Assembly (NCBI GenBank): GCA_963920665.1
Contig: OY987263.1
Coordinates: 33,406,547 to 33,470,546 of the forward strand
Reading direction: 5' to 3'
Length of the DNA stretch: 64,000 nt
From: Straminergon stramineum
Taxonomy: Eukaryota; Streptophyta; Bryopsida; Hypnales; Calliergonaceae
In this document: piece by piece, positions 25,638-37,644 of the stretch
How positions within the stretch are numbered: position 1 is the stretch's first letter
Layout of the letters: each line of letters starts with the position of its first letter
Program-made: the position numbers and the translations under genes
The notes under the pieces: model-generated
Seen by the model: only the letters and a program-made list of their open reading frames with translations
The model's database searches: none
What the model was told of the DNA's origin: nothing

Positions 25638-27002
25638 GTGATGCCCAAGGAATCCACACAGGCCGCCATCGAGGAAAACCGTACCCGAGGTATGATAAAA
25701 TGTTGCTATTCTGTTGATGTATTCATCTAGGTTTGCTGAAGATACACCCTGTCCCGCGCGCCTTTGTCACCTTCCTCCGGTCCCGTTTTCCCCCCTCCAG
25801 GACTCTTTTGTCTGTGCTGTGTCTGCTGTCGAATCCGACGCCGCGCCTCGATTTTGTTGCACTTCCGTTTTCTCTTGGAAGGTTTTCATTTTGCAGTCGT
25901 GTTCGCTTCGTCGAGAGCTCTCGACTGACACCAGGAACTCCCATTAAGGTTGGTTCTCGTCTGTCTTTGGCCTGTTTTTTGTGGAAGTAACTTACCGACG
26001 GAACGTTCAGAGAGCGGCTGGTTGCTGCGGGGAGGGCGAGGCGTAGATCCTTGCTCGTGGTGGAGTATATTATTGTGAGGAGCGTGTTACCTTTTCGGTG
26101 GAGCGTTTTCTCTTCTGTAGGCGGCGGTTATTTGGTAAGTTTTTTTTTCCGAGGTGTCTTTTGGTAGCCCTAAGTTTTTGAGAGCGGAGAAGATTGTTCG
26201 GTAAGGGTTCGAGTAGTGCTTTTTTTCTCGTTTTTTGTTTAGTGTGAGGTTTTTCTACGGGAATGGATTTCTGTTTCTACCTTTTGCCAAGGTTTATGGA
26301 GTTCAAGAAGTGCGGTGAAATATCATTGGTTTTAGGAGTTGCTACTCTGTTGTCGTCGTCTTGGTCTTCTGTCGATTCTCTTATATTATTCGACTGTTTG
26401 AGACACTATTGCTGTAAGAGGGTATTGTTGAGGGGAAGTCACAGCGTGTTCTCTTTTTCCCCCCTCCTTCCCTGTCGTGGTGATTTTTTTACTTCTTGGA
26501 GATGAAGGTCTTGGCTCCGGCCTCGTGGTATAGTTAGTGGAGCACAGAGTTTCTGAGCATTTGAGACGTTTCTTAACCTCGGCGTTGCTCATTTTGAAAC
26601 GGAGTGGACTTTTGGTTCGGTTTTGTTGTCTTGTCTACTTCCCCTATATAGTTACTGACGGTTAGGTCTGGTTAGCCTGGTACGGTCGTCTGTTTGATAG
26701 GCTTCAAGGTTTAAGCTCTGCGAAGGGCACTTGCCGCTTGCAAATCCCCAAAAACGTTTGTAGGTTCGGTGCTTTGCTTGTTTGAAGTCTTGCCGTTACC
26801 CCTATCTTTGCGATTGATACGTGCGATGGAGCGCTCATTTTTGTTAGTGGGAGACATTGAGGAGCGAGGGCAGAAATTGCTTGGTTCCTTTTTAAACATA
26901 TTTTTGAAGATTTTCCGTCGATGTGTGATGTCTTTTTGCAGCGTAGGAGGATATTTAGTTTGAGGCTATTTTACCAAGGGCAGGGCATTATTAGCGTCAA
27001 TC
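25638..27002 (+). promoter_or_regulatory. Likely promoter and leader of the zinc-finger gene
   Basis: From about 25740 the sequence becomes CpG- and pyrimidine-rich (CCCGCGCGCC, then TCCGGTCCCGTTTTCCCCCC), typical of a plant transcribed leader. Several GT/AG pairs could define a leader intron. Frames here are short and overlap on both strands, so I do not call a protein. The transcription start is not defined. Confidence 0.45.
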
Positions 27003-29939
27003 ATGCTTCAGGTGAGGTTCCGTACTTGCGTGTGTGTAGTCGTTTTATGTTGCCTTTATAATAACGTCTTATAATGATATGTAACGTTCTAGGAGATTTG
27101 CTAGGCAGTAAATAGCTTATTTGTTGCAAGCATGATTTCTTTCTCTGTACTTGTTCTTTTTATCCACCTCATTCGTATTTCATTTCTTTACATCCATTTG
27201 CTTGGATTTTTATCTCTGAACAATTTTCTATAACATACCTGGACAGACGGACTTTCGTGGTGCTAATGGACCCAAGCGCGCTCGCACCGATGGTAATTTT
27301 TATTGCTTCCTGGGACATTGGTGTGGTTGCTGCTTGGTGCTTTATCCACATCCAACTGACTCCATCTAATGTTTCTAAATGTACATGGTTGCTTTGAAAT
27401 GACGTTTCTTTTCATTTGCTAGCTGAATATTGAGCTGACATTGCAGATTCAGGGGCACGTGGTGAGGGTGATTGGACATGCCCTCAATGTGGTAACGTGA
27501 ACTTCGCGTTCCGAACCACTTGCAACATGCGCAAATGTGCTACCCCAAAACCTACTGATGGTGGTCAGGTAATTGGACGCTCTAGTTATTGTAACTTTTT
27601 GAGATCGAAATCGAGCAGAAACGAGAAGGTTTATGTCGGTGCCTCTTCAGATTTTATTTTTATTGGTCTGAGGTCAAAGCTGTTGGCATTGCAGAGAGGT
27701 GGTGGAGGGCCTTTGGGACCTGCTGTTTATGATCAAGCCCCGGCACCAATGTACATGGGAGGCCCTGGTGCACCTTCACCGCTTTCCCTGGGGCTTCCTT
27801 CCAGCTATGGAGCTCCCATGATTATGGCTCAACAACCGACAGTGACAGTACCATACGATTATGGTGCTTCAATGAACAATCCTCAGTCTTACCAACAGAT
27901 GCCTAGGCCAACAAGCTATGCACCTCCGGGAACAGTCCTTGGCGGAGGTGTGCAACATTTCCTAGTCTGATGTTTGACATTCCTCTGGTGTCTAGAATAT
28001 TGTGACTTCAGTTCTATCAATATATGCTATAGCATAGCGTTGCTGACGTATTACTTCTTCCACGAGTGTTCATTTTTTAGTATTATAGTCGGAAGTTCGT
28101 TTGCTTTAGAAGCTGCAAGTTGAATTAACTTCAGTATTATCAGTGCAATTTGCAGGCCCAGCTTATGGCGGTCAACCTGTTATGGATGCTTATGGAATGA
28201 ACCTTGGGATGAATATGGGTCCTCCAGTAAGTATCTTGACTTTTCTGCAGGGTTTAAAATCTCACATGGCTTGATTTTGCATGCTCAAGATGTTTGGACA
28301 CACTTTATCTTTTCTTTTAATTTTCATTACTAGAGAGTGAGTTTTAGGGTGTTCTGTTTTCTTTTTGAATTTACTTCCCTTGCAAAGAGTGGTACCAACT
28401 TGCACCTTTGCAGCCAATGGATTCAATGCAGATTCCTCCACCAAGAGCACCAGGAAATTATGGAGATGAAAATGGATCACGCAAGCGGAGAGGAGGTATT
28501 TTTGTCTTCCAGTTTGGGGAACTTGCGCTACTAATGTATTAAAGAATCTTTTAATGTAGTTCCTGTGTTGACAATCATGTCAATATTTCTGATAAGGTCA
28601 TTCATAAGGATGTTATGTCTTTCTTTTCTATTGTCATAAGTTTGATTAAAAATTCATTTTGAAAACAAATCGTTTCCTATTTGTACCCGTCTTTTGGGGT
28701 TTAGGTTATGTTTCATTATTCAGCTTTCTGTTTGCTCTGCACATAGGTCCAGATGGTTTATCTGAAGGTGACTGGGTGTGCCCTAAGTGTGGGAATACGA
28801 ACTTTGCATTCCGTACCACTTGCAACATGCGGAAATGCGGTGCCACAAAACCAACTGAGAATGTACGTCGACCATGTCTTTCCTTTTTCTACCTTTTATA
28901 AACTTTGTTACTTCAAATGTATTTGAGGACTTGCATACATGACGATTGAGAATGCAACCATACATGATGACGATTGATTTTATGGTTCGCTACGGTTGTG
29001 AGTCTTGAGCAAGGTTTTCTAAGCCAGTATCTATATCCATTTGCAGAGTCGCTTCAATAACGCTCCTCCTCCAAGAGCACCACCCGTCACTCGTAAGATT
29101 CACCCTTGTGATTCTTCATCTTAAATTTATATTGTATTTATTTAGTTCACGTGAACCCTTTCTCATGTGGGTCAGATTGTTCGGTTCTCACATACGTGGC
29201 ATGTTATGCAGAGGGACCTCCTCCAGATGGTAGCTGGACCTGCGAAGCATGCGGCAATGTGAATTATCCATTCCGTGTGAAATGCAACCGACGAAACTGT
29301 GGTGCAGACAAGCCGACTGAATCAAAGGCTCCGCCTGTGTCTAGTTCTCCACCGCCAGCAACTGATCAGGTTCGTCAAGTCTTTGTTTGTATGTTGTTGC
29401 AGGTAAAAGGATCAAGTCATATCAAGTGTATGTTGCTTCTTGTCTCTTTCCTTCTGTTGAGCCGGGCGTTCTCCTCAAGGTCTGATTGCATTCCTGAGGC
29501 CTAAATCTGAGAGCGCTGCTTGCTTTCATGTGTTTGCCCTTAGCGAGTCGGAGTTTTTGGTTGTCTACTCTTTTTTTCCTTTTTGTATCTCAGGGAGGAA
29601 ACTTATCTGCTTTTATAGCAGTCCGAGGCTGATTTGGATGGAATGTCTAGCCTTGGGTCTTCGCTCTACTCACACCTAGATCTCGCTTCTTTCCTGTACT
29701 ATTGTAACCATGCTGTATAGTGTCCCCCTTGAGGTGGCAGTTTGCATTCAAGTATCTTAGAATATGTATTATATCTTCTGATGCTAACTTCATGCAGAAA
29801 TTTGTTGATAGTGTGTTTGTACCTGATGGCAGTAACAGCTTCTTACTTTTTTTAACTCATACTAACAATTTCACCTTTATTATTGTGATGATACTTGCAT
29901 GAATATTGATTTGTGTTCCGTCTGGTACTGTTCCAGTGA
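27003..29939 (+). CDS. RanBP2-type zinc-finger protein with three fingers (At1g67325-like)
   Basis: A probable RNA-binding protein with three RanBP2-type fingers. Ten exons stay in frame: 27003-27011, 27247-27292, 27447-27568, 27695-27947, 28156-28226, 28414-28495, 28747-28862, 29047-29092, 29212-29369 and 29937-29939, giving 301 residues, close to the Arabidopsis protein. The short start MLQTDFRGANGPKRARTD ends in a basic KRARTD motif conserved in the family. The fingers follow W-x-C-x2-C-x10-C-x4-C: cysteines 30/33/44/49, 206/209/220/225 and 259/262/273/278, each with NFAFR or NYPFR. Residues about 60-190 form a Gly/Pro/Met/Tyr-rich low-complexity linker. The last splice (donor 29370, acceptor CCAG at 29936) puts a TGA directly after ATDQ. 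If that intron were retained, the frame would run on to 29504. The nine-base first coding exon is inferred. Confidence 0.88.
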
Positions 29940-32900
29940 GTGCCGTGTGTTGGTCCGTCGCAAGGTCATGGTGGAACGAAGTCCAGAGTGCCCAGAGTTA
30001 CATACGTCAAGTGGTTGCGTGGGCGTACCATCCCTCGGTCAAGGTGTCGTCTCAGAAGTCAGTCGAGGGCCGTCTCCGTCGTCTTCTTGCATACGTTGGT
30101 GTGCTGTGCCTTCCGATCAAATCTGATTGGCAGGTTGCAGGAGTCAATCAAACCAGGTTTACTTCATGTTAGTGGATACTTAAATCTTGTGTTCTAGTTT
30201 CGGGCTTACATTTTTGGATGGGTAGTCACTCCTTGTGCACGGTAATACAGAGTGCTAGCCAGAAGAGTGTAGCATGGGTGGTCTGGTTACAAAAGCTAGC
30301 ATCAGCCAGTGAGGCTGGATGATCCAGGGGTTAGTTCTACGAATTCTTACGGAAGTTTAGGGCAGCAGCTGTGGATGGGAGGGCTTGTCTTTGAAGTTGT
30401 GGGGTGCAGTCCATTGTCATACTCCCCTCTTCAAACAAGTTGAGAGTCTCCCTGTAGCTGTAGGTTAGGTAGTGCTGGATCAAGTCTCTCCAGAGTCATC
30501 TGTGGAAAAACATCGCCAGTGCTTCATTTTGTAGCTAGAATTCTGCAATTTAGAGTTTTGCTTTCGCTGTACAATGTTCTGTAGTAGGGTGGTCCGTTAT
30601 TTGACAGGCAAGTGTCGGATTGGAATAATTGCATGCGGGGGAGTACTTTTCTTGTTGTTTGTCTTGCACAGTCCATTGTTCTGAACACTTTTTCTCATTT
30701 TCATAGTCTATGTTCAGTATATAGAATATTACATAGACATGTAGTTTGGCACAGTCATAGTAGAGTTGCAGTGCTAGTTGTCTCCACTGCATCCAAACAT
30801 CAAGCAAGATACAGCTGGAATCAGTGTCTCGTGCCAATGCCTCTGAGGAATGCTCTGCAGGAGCTTGTGTTACATGGTTTTCCTGGGTGTAGTGTTAGCA
30901 TTCTCGTGATCGTGAATCTTGCATGTACGTTCGATGGTCAGGGATCTGTTGTCGCTGTTTACTTGTCGCGAAGCAGTTCATATCTGTTCGGTGGTGCCAT
31001 TTCCAACCAGTATCAAACCTAGAGAAAATGTGTCCTTATTCAGTATTGGGAAAGTTTCTTTACGGGTTTTTTAGTAATCATTTGTGTTCAACGTTATCTG
31101 TATGAGCAACTTGACCATGCGGTCAGAGATAATGGATTGTGCTCTATGTTGCTCCATTTTTGTTTGGATCCTCCCATCACGATTATCTCAGGGACTTCGG
31201 GTGCATGGCCTCAAAAACGATGGATGTTCTCCAGGTGGGGTGTTCTCTACTTCACAAGGTAATGTTTCACAAACCTCGACGTTATCAGCTTTATTTCCAT
31301 TACTGGTTGTGTGCTGCCTATTTCAATTGGCGGAATTAAATAGGGTTCAACATTGTCCACACTTGTAATCACGGATCTGGCTAGGGCATGAGGTCCTCCT
31401 GACTTGATTAATCGTATTGTTCCGCCAATGAATGGGTAGAGCACATGGGATATTTCTCGGTAAGAGATGAAGTAGGGATCAACATCAACATCTCCCGTAA
31501 TGTTTAGAAATAATTTGTTTTGTAGAGAATAATATCTCAAACACTGTCCAAACTTCAGCAAACTAGAAACAATTTCGTTACAACTCAAGCTTTGGGGCCT
31601 CAAGTCACTTATTGTTTTCATATTCATTTAGGTGTCGTAATCCACCTGTTTGTGTGTTACAAAATCTCGTGAAATTAATTTAGTGCCTAATTGATTTACA
31701 AATCCTTTTAATGTTTTTATTATTGTTTTAAATGGTGCGGTTTTGTAGTTGTGCGACCAAGGTAAAATCTATTTTTGTTAGGCGCTGTGTGTCGAAATTC
31801 TGTAATAAGGGGCGTCTGATGCCTTGATTCTAGAATAGGAAATTATCAAATGCACTGGATTCGTGCTTCATAGTGTTGGACCCCCCTGATTATTTCTTGT
31901 TTAGTTAATTACGACACTAAATTATGCAAGCGTCAAATTGTCTTTGTTTCTGGACCTGGTACTACCCTGATCTATCCTATTAGAAGACACCAATTCATGA
32001 TATATTATATCTAATTAGTGCAGGCTAGAACATTGTTGTATTTCACGAATTTTTATAGTTTTTGGTTATACTAATTTAGCGTCCTCACTGATAGGATAAA
32101 TCAGTGTTGTGCCACTGATGTGGATAAATCGTAGTGATCCATGTTGTTTTTCATGAAAGTTAAATTGTGTGGATTGCTGTATTCCACATTACCGTAGTCA
32201 ACTGAAGCAGTAAGCCATTTCGACTTCTAACGTTGAAAAGCGATTAACTTTTCAAATTAGCCAGAGCTTCTTGACAGCTGCAATTCTTCTTGCTACTCAG
32301 GTACGGGGTTGACTTACTGATACGTGTCCCAAATATTCTTATAAATATAGGATAGAACAAGAAAGTGTTCTCATGTATTTGGGGTTTAGCTGGGAAGTTC
32401 GTATGATCAGGTCTCAATAAGGACATGTGCCTGTTATAGTCTGGAAATTGTCTTCCTAAAAATCTGTAAGGGGCGTGTTTTCTAGTTTTTGCAGCAGCGC
32501 ATATGGTTGCCGTGAAACTTTACTGTAAGTGTTCAATGCACTTTATATCAAAAAAATGATTCTATTACTGATCGAAATGTGGACAGGATGTGTTTAGGTT
32601 TTCTAATCCATAGCATATGTTATGGCTATGAGGCAAACGTGAATCGAAAGATCCTAACCTTCTACACTAGACCTTAATTCTTAAGCTTCTTAAGGCTAAC
32701 ATTCCATGATTAGATAAAGGAGCTTAAAATTGTTGCTGGTATCAAAGTTAACGCAGTCTTACTCAGTTGTCCCATATTTTTAATTCCACATTTTTTACTC
32801 GAAATTGCCGCATATTTTCAGGATTCAAGATCCATTGATCTTGTGAAGGGAGGTGCTGGTTAAGGGGATTCCAGTAAGTAATCATATTCCAAACATAGCA

Positions 32901-33300
32901 AACACAAATTTTTTTATCTTGAGTGTCAGAAAATTTCCAAATGACCTGGGTTGGATATTTCTTCAGGTCTCTAATGAGTTCATTTAAAAAATGTTGGAAA
33001 TTGACCTTACAAAATTGTAGAACCAGAAAAAGTGGTGCTTTTGGGTTCTTGTACCTTAAACTTGTTTGGCAGACAAACAAGTTTCATCAAATTCATCTGT
33101 AAAGAAGTAGGGGACCTCTGCTGGATATCACCAGAGTTTAGGATGCCTGCGCTGTCTTAGATGGGTTTGAAACATTTCCACAGCCCCTGTAACTGTAACA
33201 GGCTATCCTAATGCTTCGACAAATTAATGTTTGGTGGACTCTACTCCGAATGATACATCTCCACCGCAGCGAAATCCTTCTTGATTAATTAGAACATGTG
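29940..33300. other. 3' UTR and intergenic space between convergent genes
   Basis: The zinc-finger gene ends at 29939 and the fibrillin-like gene (minus strand) ends at 33301, so this is convergent intergenic sequence. About 29.94-31.3 kb is less AT-rich and may be 3' UTR. Frames of up to about 135 residues occur but carry no recognisable domain and look fortuitous. Confidence 0.5.
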
Positions 33301-35003
33301 CTAGGCACTACGAATTTTTCTAGCAGCGATCCTAGTTCGGAGTGCTGTGAACTCAAAAACAGTCACATCAGCATCAGCATAATACACAGGATACACCGAC
33401 AGTGCTTTAATAAACGCACCTCTACCAGCGAGATTCACCAATGTCCGTGGAATCTCCCCCTACACACACAGTGCATTCTTAAGGAAATTTCAAAGGAAGA
33501 GCCTGAAAGACGAAGTCATGGGCAAGAAATAGTGGTGTGTACCTTGCCCTTGGGATCTGGTTGCAAGTTGTCACGTCCACTATCTGCCCAAAATGAGTCG
33601 AAAAGAACTTCAACCGTTTTGCCATCCCTAACCACATAGTCCCCTGATGCACTCAGCCAGCCCTCTCCCACGGGACTGAAGTAGCGCGCGTGACTTGAGA
33701 ATCCGGAGTCCGTGAGTATGTACTGTAGAGGTCTAATTTGCGTTCCTACTGCGCTACTCATTCTGCAGCACGAACCAGAGGGAACGGAGAAAGGTTAATC
33801 CCCAAATGGAGTTAGTTTTGGAGCAGTCGCTGTTACTACCGTGCAAGTTTCGGCAATTTCACCATTGAATTCTTAGTGGTGAAATAGAAAACAAAGAAAT
33901 ACATGTTACCAATGGCATTAGCAGCGTTTGAAGCTACCCTCTGCAAGCCGCACAACTCAAGAATTGCCAAGAGCTATCATATAGTATTGATTTCTTAGCA
34001 ATGTTGGAATGAAGAAAGATGATTTATAAGTGGCTTGCTCTGCTTCAAATTCGCAGTATTTGAAGCTACGAAAGGAGAAGAAACGGAGAGGGACTTGATT
34101 CAAGCAGCATTCTCAGTGCAGCATTTAAGGCTATAATTCTGCAAAATACGCACAGCTCAAGAATCGACAAAAGATATTGAATTCTTAACAATGCAAGGAA
34201 CGGAGAAAGAGGAGATTATTACAAGTGGACATTGGCGTGCAGCATTTGAAGCTACGATTTTGCAAAACGCACGCGCAAATCGAGAATCAACAAGAGCTAT
34301 TAAAATCTTAGCAGTGAGAAAAGAGAGGAGAATGATTCGTTACACACTGCATTTGCAGTGTAGGATTCGAAGCTAAGATTCTGCAAACTCAAGAAAATCG
34401 ACAAAAACAATCACGTAGCCTTGAATTTTTATCAGAGAATGATCAGCAGATGGGCAATTCTTACGCGAAAATGTGCGGCGCATAAAAGACCTCCCACACG
34501 CCATGCGCCTCGCGGGATCGCATAAACTCTCCGAAGTCTTGGCCGCGGCACGCACAAAGCTTGGTCACGGCGTCGGCCAACACCTTCTTCGTCGCCTCGT
34601 CCGAGTTCAAAGCCCAGGAGACTTCCGCCAATCCTCCCGCTCCTTTGTCGTCGCCGCCATTGCTCATCAACACCTCGTCAATCACTCGCTTCGCTTCCGC
34701 CACTCCCTCCTCCACCGCTGCCGTCCTCGCCACGGCTCTCGTCCACCATCGCAAACCCAGACCAGGCCTATCCGCAATTCCATCTTGCCCCGCAAATATA
34801 TCTTTCCTTCTTGCACCACGAGAAGTGATATTCGACAGCAGGGCGAAAGCAGGAGTGGAAGTGGAGAATCCAACTAAACAATTGCGATTTCTGCGATACT
34901 CGTAATTTTTGGAATACAGTCGAGGAATGGTGATTCCAGTGAGCTCCGTCATGGCTAGGACCGCCATAGCTGCTGCTGTCATGTGGAGGGCGCTGCACGG
35001 CAT
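33301..35003 (-). CDS. Probable plastid-lipid-associated protein / fibrillin family
   Basis: Members of this family coat plastoglobules and thylakoid lipid bodies. Three exons read in frame on the minus strand, 35003-34465, 33762-33543 and 33459-33301, giving 305 residues, a usual size. The first 60-70 residues are rich in Ser, Thr, Ala and Arg with few acids, as in a chloroplast transit peptide. Residues about 169-180 read HGVWEVFYAPHI; residues about 181-253 carry IRPLQYILTDSGF, GEGWLSASGDY and VEVLFDSFWAD; the last exon has IPRTLVNLAGRGAFIKALSV and ends TRIAARKIRSA. This order (W-EVFxAPHI, GWLxASG, V-FDxFW) fits the PAP/fibrillin domain, perhaps near PAP13, but I recognise it less firmly than the other genes. 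The start was chosen because an in-frame stop lies upstream with no intervening Met. Intron 1 holds tandem repeats. Confidence 0.65.
33925..34385. repeat. Degenerate tandem repeats in fibrillin intron 1
   Basis: About four or five copies of a unit beginning GCAGCATTTGAAGCTACGAT and containing CACAGCTCAAGAATCGACAA lie near 33927, 34053, 34120, 34239 and 34357. Typical spacing is about 118-126 bp. All lie inside the intron between the first two coding exons. Confidence 0.75.
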
Positions 35004-35783
35004 CGAGAATTCGTCGTTGTCCTCATCTTCCGAATCGAAGTGCCAATTTGAGAGCCTGGACTGAAACCCAAAATTCTGTAGATACGATCAAAATCTTCCT
35101 TCCAGTGCTTTGTGTGTGGGAGGTCCATAATGCATCCTTCTAATTAGTACCGTTTCACACACACCCAAGTCCCACTGAATTTTTAGAGAAATTGTACACT
35201 TCAGAAGATTTCAAGCAAATTTTCATTGAAAAAAGAGTAATAGTTGCATCTAATATTCAACTTGCTTCATATTTTTCAAGCTCCTACTGAATTTGTTACC
35301 AATTTTTGAAGTTGGGATGGAAATGGTATAAAAGCATCCCTACTTTGAAATCTTCATTGTCAAATTGTTAATATCAATGTATATCCTTGTAATGGAGGGT
35401 CCTTTTTGAGTAAGGGTAATTTCAAGAGACTACAATGTTTGAAAATATTGACACATGAAATTGTAGTTAATGTTACAAAGCCTTTCAACCTAAACAAATT
35501 TCATCATTGCACAATTACCCCCTAAGGTCAATTGTCACTCCTTGCAATTAAGTAAAAAATTACTTGAATTTTGAAATTTTTATTTTTCAAAGTTAATCTA
35601 AAAAGAGCACTAATATTTAGTAGTAAGGAAACTCATAAACGAAATTAACATAACAATGTTGAAAAAAATACAATGAATGTCCAAATAGTAGATTCACAAA
35701 ATGTCACATATTCAATGGCTTCTATAACATTATTGACCCTTAATTCACTATAGAATCTCTCTAACCTCCTCTACCTAAATCAA
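35004..35783. other. Upstream region of the fibrillin-like gene
   Basis: This presumably holds the promoter and leader of the minus-strand gene starting at 35003. No specific elements are identified, and beyond about 35.2 kb the sequence is AT-rich. Confidence 0.4.
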
Positions 35784-36317
35784 GAAGAATTCAATGCTCT
35801 AAACAAATCATAATGGTGAGCAGTGCATGTTACACATGGTGAGTCCCTTTATTTTCTTTAGAATGAGGACAAATTGAATGCTCTGGCAAATCATAATGGT
35901 ACACAGTGCATGTTACACATGGTGGGTCCCTTTGCCTTCTTTAGAATGAGGACAAATGGAATGTTCTCAACAAATCATAATGGTGAGCAGTGCATGTTAC
36001 ACACAGTAGGTCCCTTTTCTTTTTTTAGAATGAGGACAAATTGAATGCTCTAAACAAATCATAATAGTGCACAGTGCATGTTATACATGGTGGGTCCCTT
36101 AGCCTTCTTTAGAATGAGGACAAATTGAATGCTATGACAAATCATAATGGTGTGCAGAGTATGTTATACATGGTGGGTCCCTTTGCCTTCTTTAGAATGA
36201 GGACAAATTGAATGCTATGACAAATCATAATGGTGTGCAGAGTATGTTATACATGGTGGGTCCCTTTGCCTTCTTTAGAATGAGGACAAATTGAATGCAA
36301 TGACAAATCATAATGGT
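35784..36317 (+). repeat. Tandem satellite, period 83-84 bp, about 6.4 copies
   Basis: The word AAATCATAATGGT starts at 35805, 35888, 35972, 36056, 36139, 36222 and 36305, with steps of 83, 84, 84, 83, 83 and 83. The rest of the unit (GTTACACATGGTGGGTCCCT, then TTTAGAATGAGGACAAATTG) is highly similar between copies, indicating recent expansion or homogenisation. Confidence 0.95.
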
Positions 36318-36479
36318 AAGAGTATTATATGTGGCAAACTATCCAATATAAATCATAAGCATGAGGCCAATCCAACCACTTATTTATGAAGAAATTCACT
36401 ACTACTATAAATCATGATGATGAACATTGTTACACATGGTAGCCTATTCAATGCAAATCACATGTACAAGGCCAATTTA

Positions 36480-36930
36480 AATAGTAATTCATGATGAATT
36501 GTTGATGAACAATATAATTATATATACTTGTAGGTAGCTTGAAGGAATTATATCTATTTTAAAGATATAATAGGAGTTCAGGAATATCTTGTAGTGAATT
36601 ACACCTCTTTTCATGAAGAAATATTAATGTACTATATAATTATATGCACTTGTAGATATTTCAAGGTAAATTATACTTCTTTTCGAGATATGGTGAGAAA
36701 GTAGGAATATCTTGAAGAGAACTATACCTCTTTTCATGAAGAATTGTTGATGATCAATATAATTGTATGTACTAGTAGGTATGCCAAAGGAAATTGTACC
36801 TCAATGATATGAACAATATAATTATATACCTTTGCAAGCACTTGGCAAGTATTTGGGAAGGAAAATATACTTCTTTTCTAGATTTAGTGGGAAGAGAGGA
36901 ATAATCCTAGTGAATGATCATACTATGTCC
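36480..36930 (+). repeat. Diverged tandem repeats, about 120-130 bp
   Basis: At least three diverged units carry TTCATGAAGAA.T.TT.ATG, then AATATAATTATATNCACTTGTAG, then an AAATTATACTTCTTTTC-like segment. They lie next to the 83-bp satellite but are unrelated to it in sequence. Confidence 0.6.
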
Positions 36931-37644
36931 ACTATTGATTGTTCACTATGCCTTCTTTCACCATTCATACTCATATTTTAAAATTTGAAGATTTTAGGAA
37001 AGATTAATGATGAATGCTCATACCACAGGTGCTCAGCAAAGTTATTCTCTTTATTTTACACTTCTCCAAAAATTTAAAAATTGACAAGTCCTCAACTTCT
37101 ATTTGCACTGGAAAGGTTCAGCCTAAACTCATTCTCTCAATGCATAGTACATTTGGCCTTCCCTCCACAAAGAATGATAAATATACATCTATATCCTCCA
37201 CATCTCATTACAATGGATAAAAATGAAAATTTTCAATTCACCAAAAACCTTATTGCTCTACACACTATAATTGGTGATCTCACTAAATCTCGATGTACAT
37301 TGACACTATTAGTTGTCCAAGGCTATTGGTTTGGGTTTTGTAAAATACTAAAAAAAATTAGGGGGTGGCTAACCTCACAATTCTTGTTTGAGTTTGTTAT
37401 CAAATTGGTCACAATGCAATCCTCCTTTCCTCAAAGTACTGGTCCCTTGGTAAAATTTTGGAATGCAATTCCAAAATGTAGGCTAGCACTAAGATTAACC
37501 CTCCAAATATGTTCTTAGTTTGAGTCTACTTCCGAAAGGAGGCAACAAGGGTAACCCCCACTACCAATGGATAGTTGAACTACCCCCACCACGCTCTCCA
37601 TTCATGATGGTCTTTGGTCCAAAGTTATCATTAGGATCATGTTC
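36931..37644. other. Downstream flank of the O-fucosyltransferase gene
   Basis: No gene recognised. A 145-codon frame at 37081-37518 has no identifiable domain and lies in AT-rich sequence. The part nearest 37644 is presumably the 3' UTR of the minus-strand gene. Confidence 0.4.

Noticed and set aside
30612..31022. 136-codon plus-strand frame after the zinc-finger gene
   Set aside because: No domain, an overlapping frame on the other strand, and a likely 3' UTR location.
32763..33080. 105-codon minus-strand frame downstream of the fibrillin-like gene
   Set aside because: It lies after the stop codon of that gene, has no recognisable motif, and is probably 3' UTR.
35784..36317. A CRISPR-like array
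   Set aside because: Whole 83-bp units repeat with no unique spacers, in a spliced-gene plant genome; it is a satellite.
36398..36596. Another small CACTA element (CACTACTAC ... GTAGTG)
   Set aside because: The flanking triplets do not match and similarity ends after a few bases.
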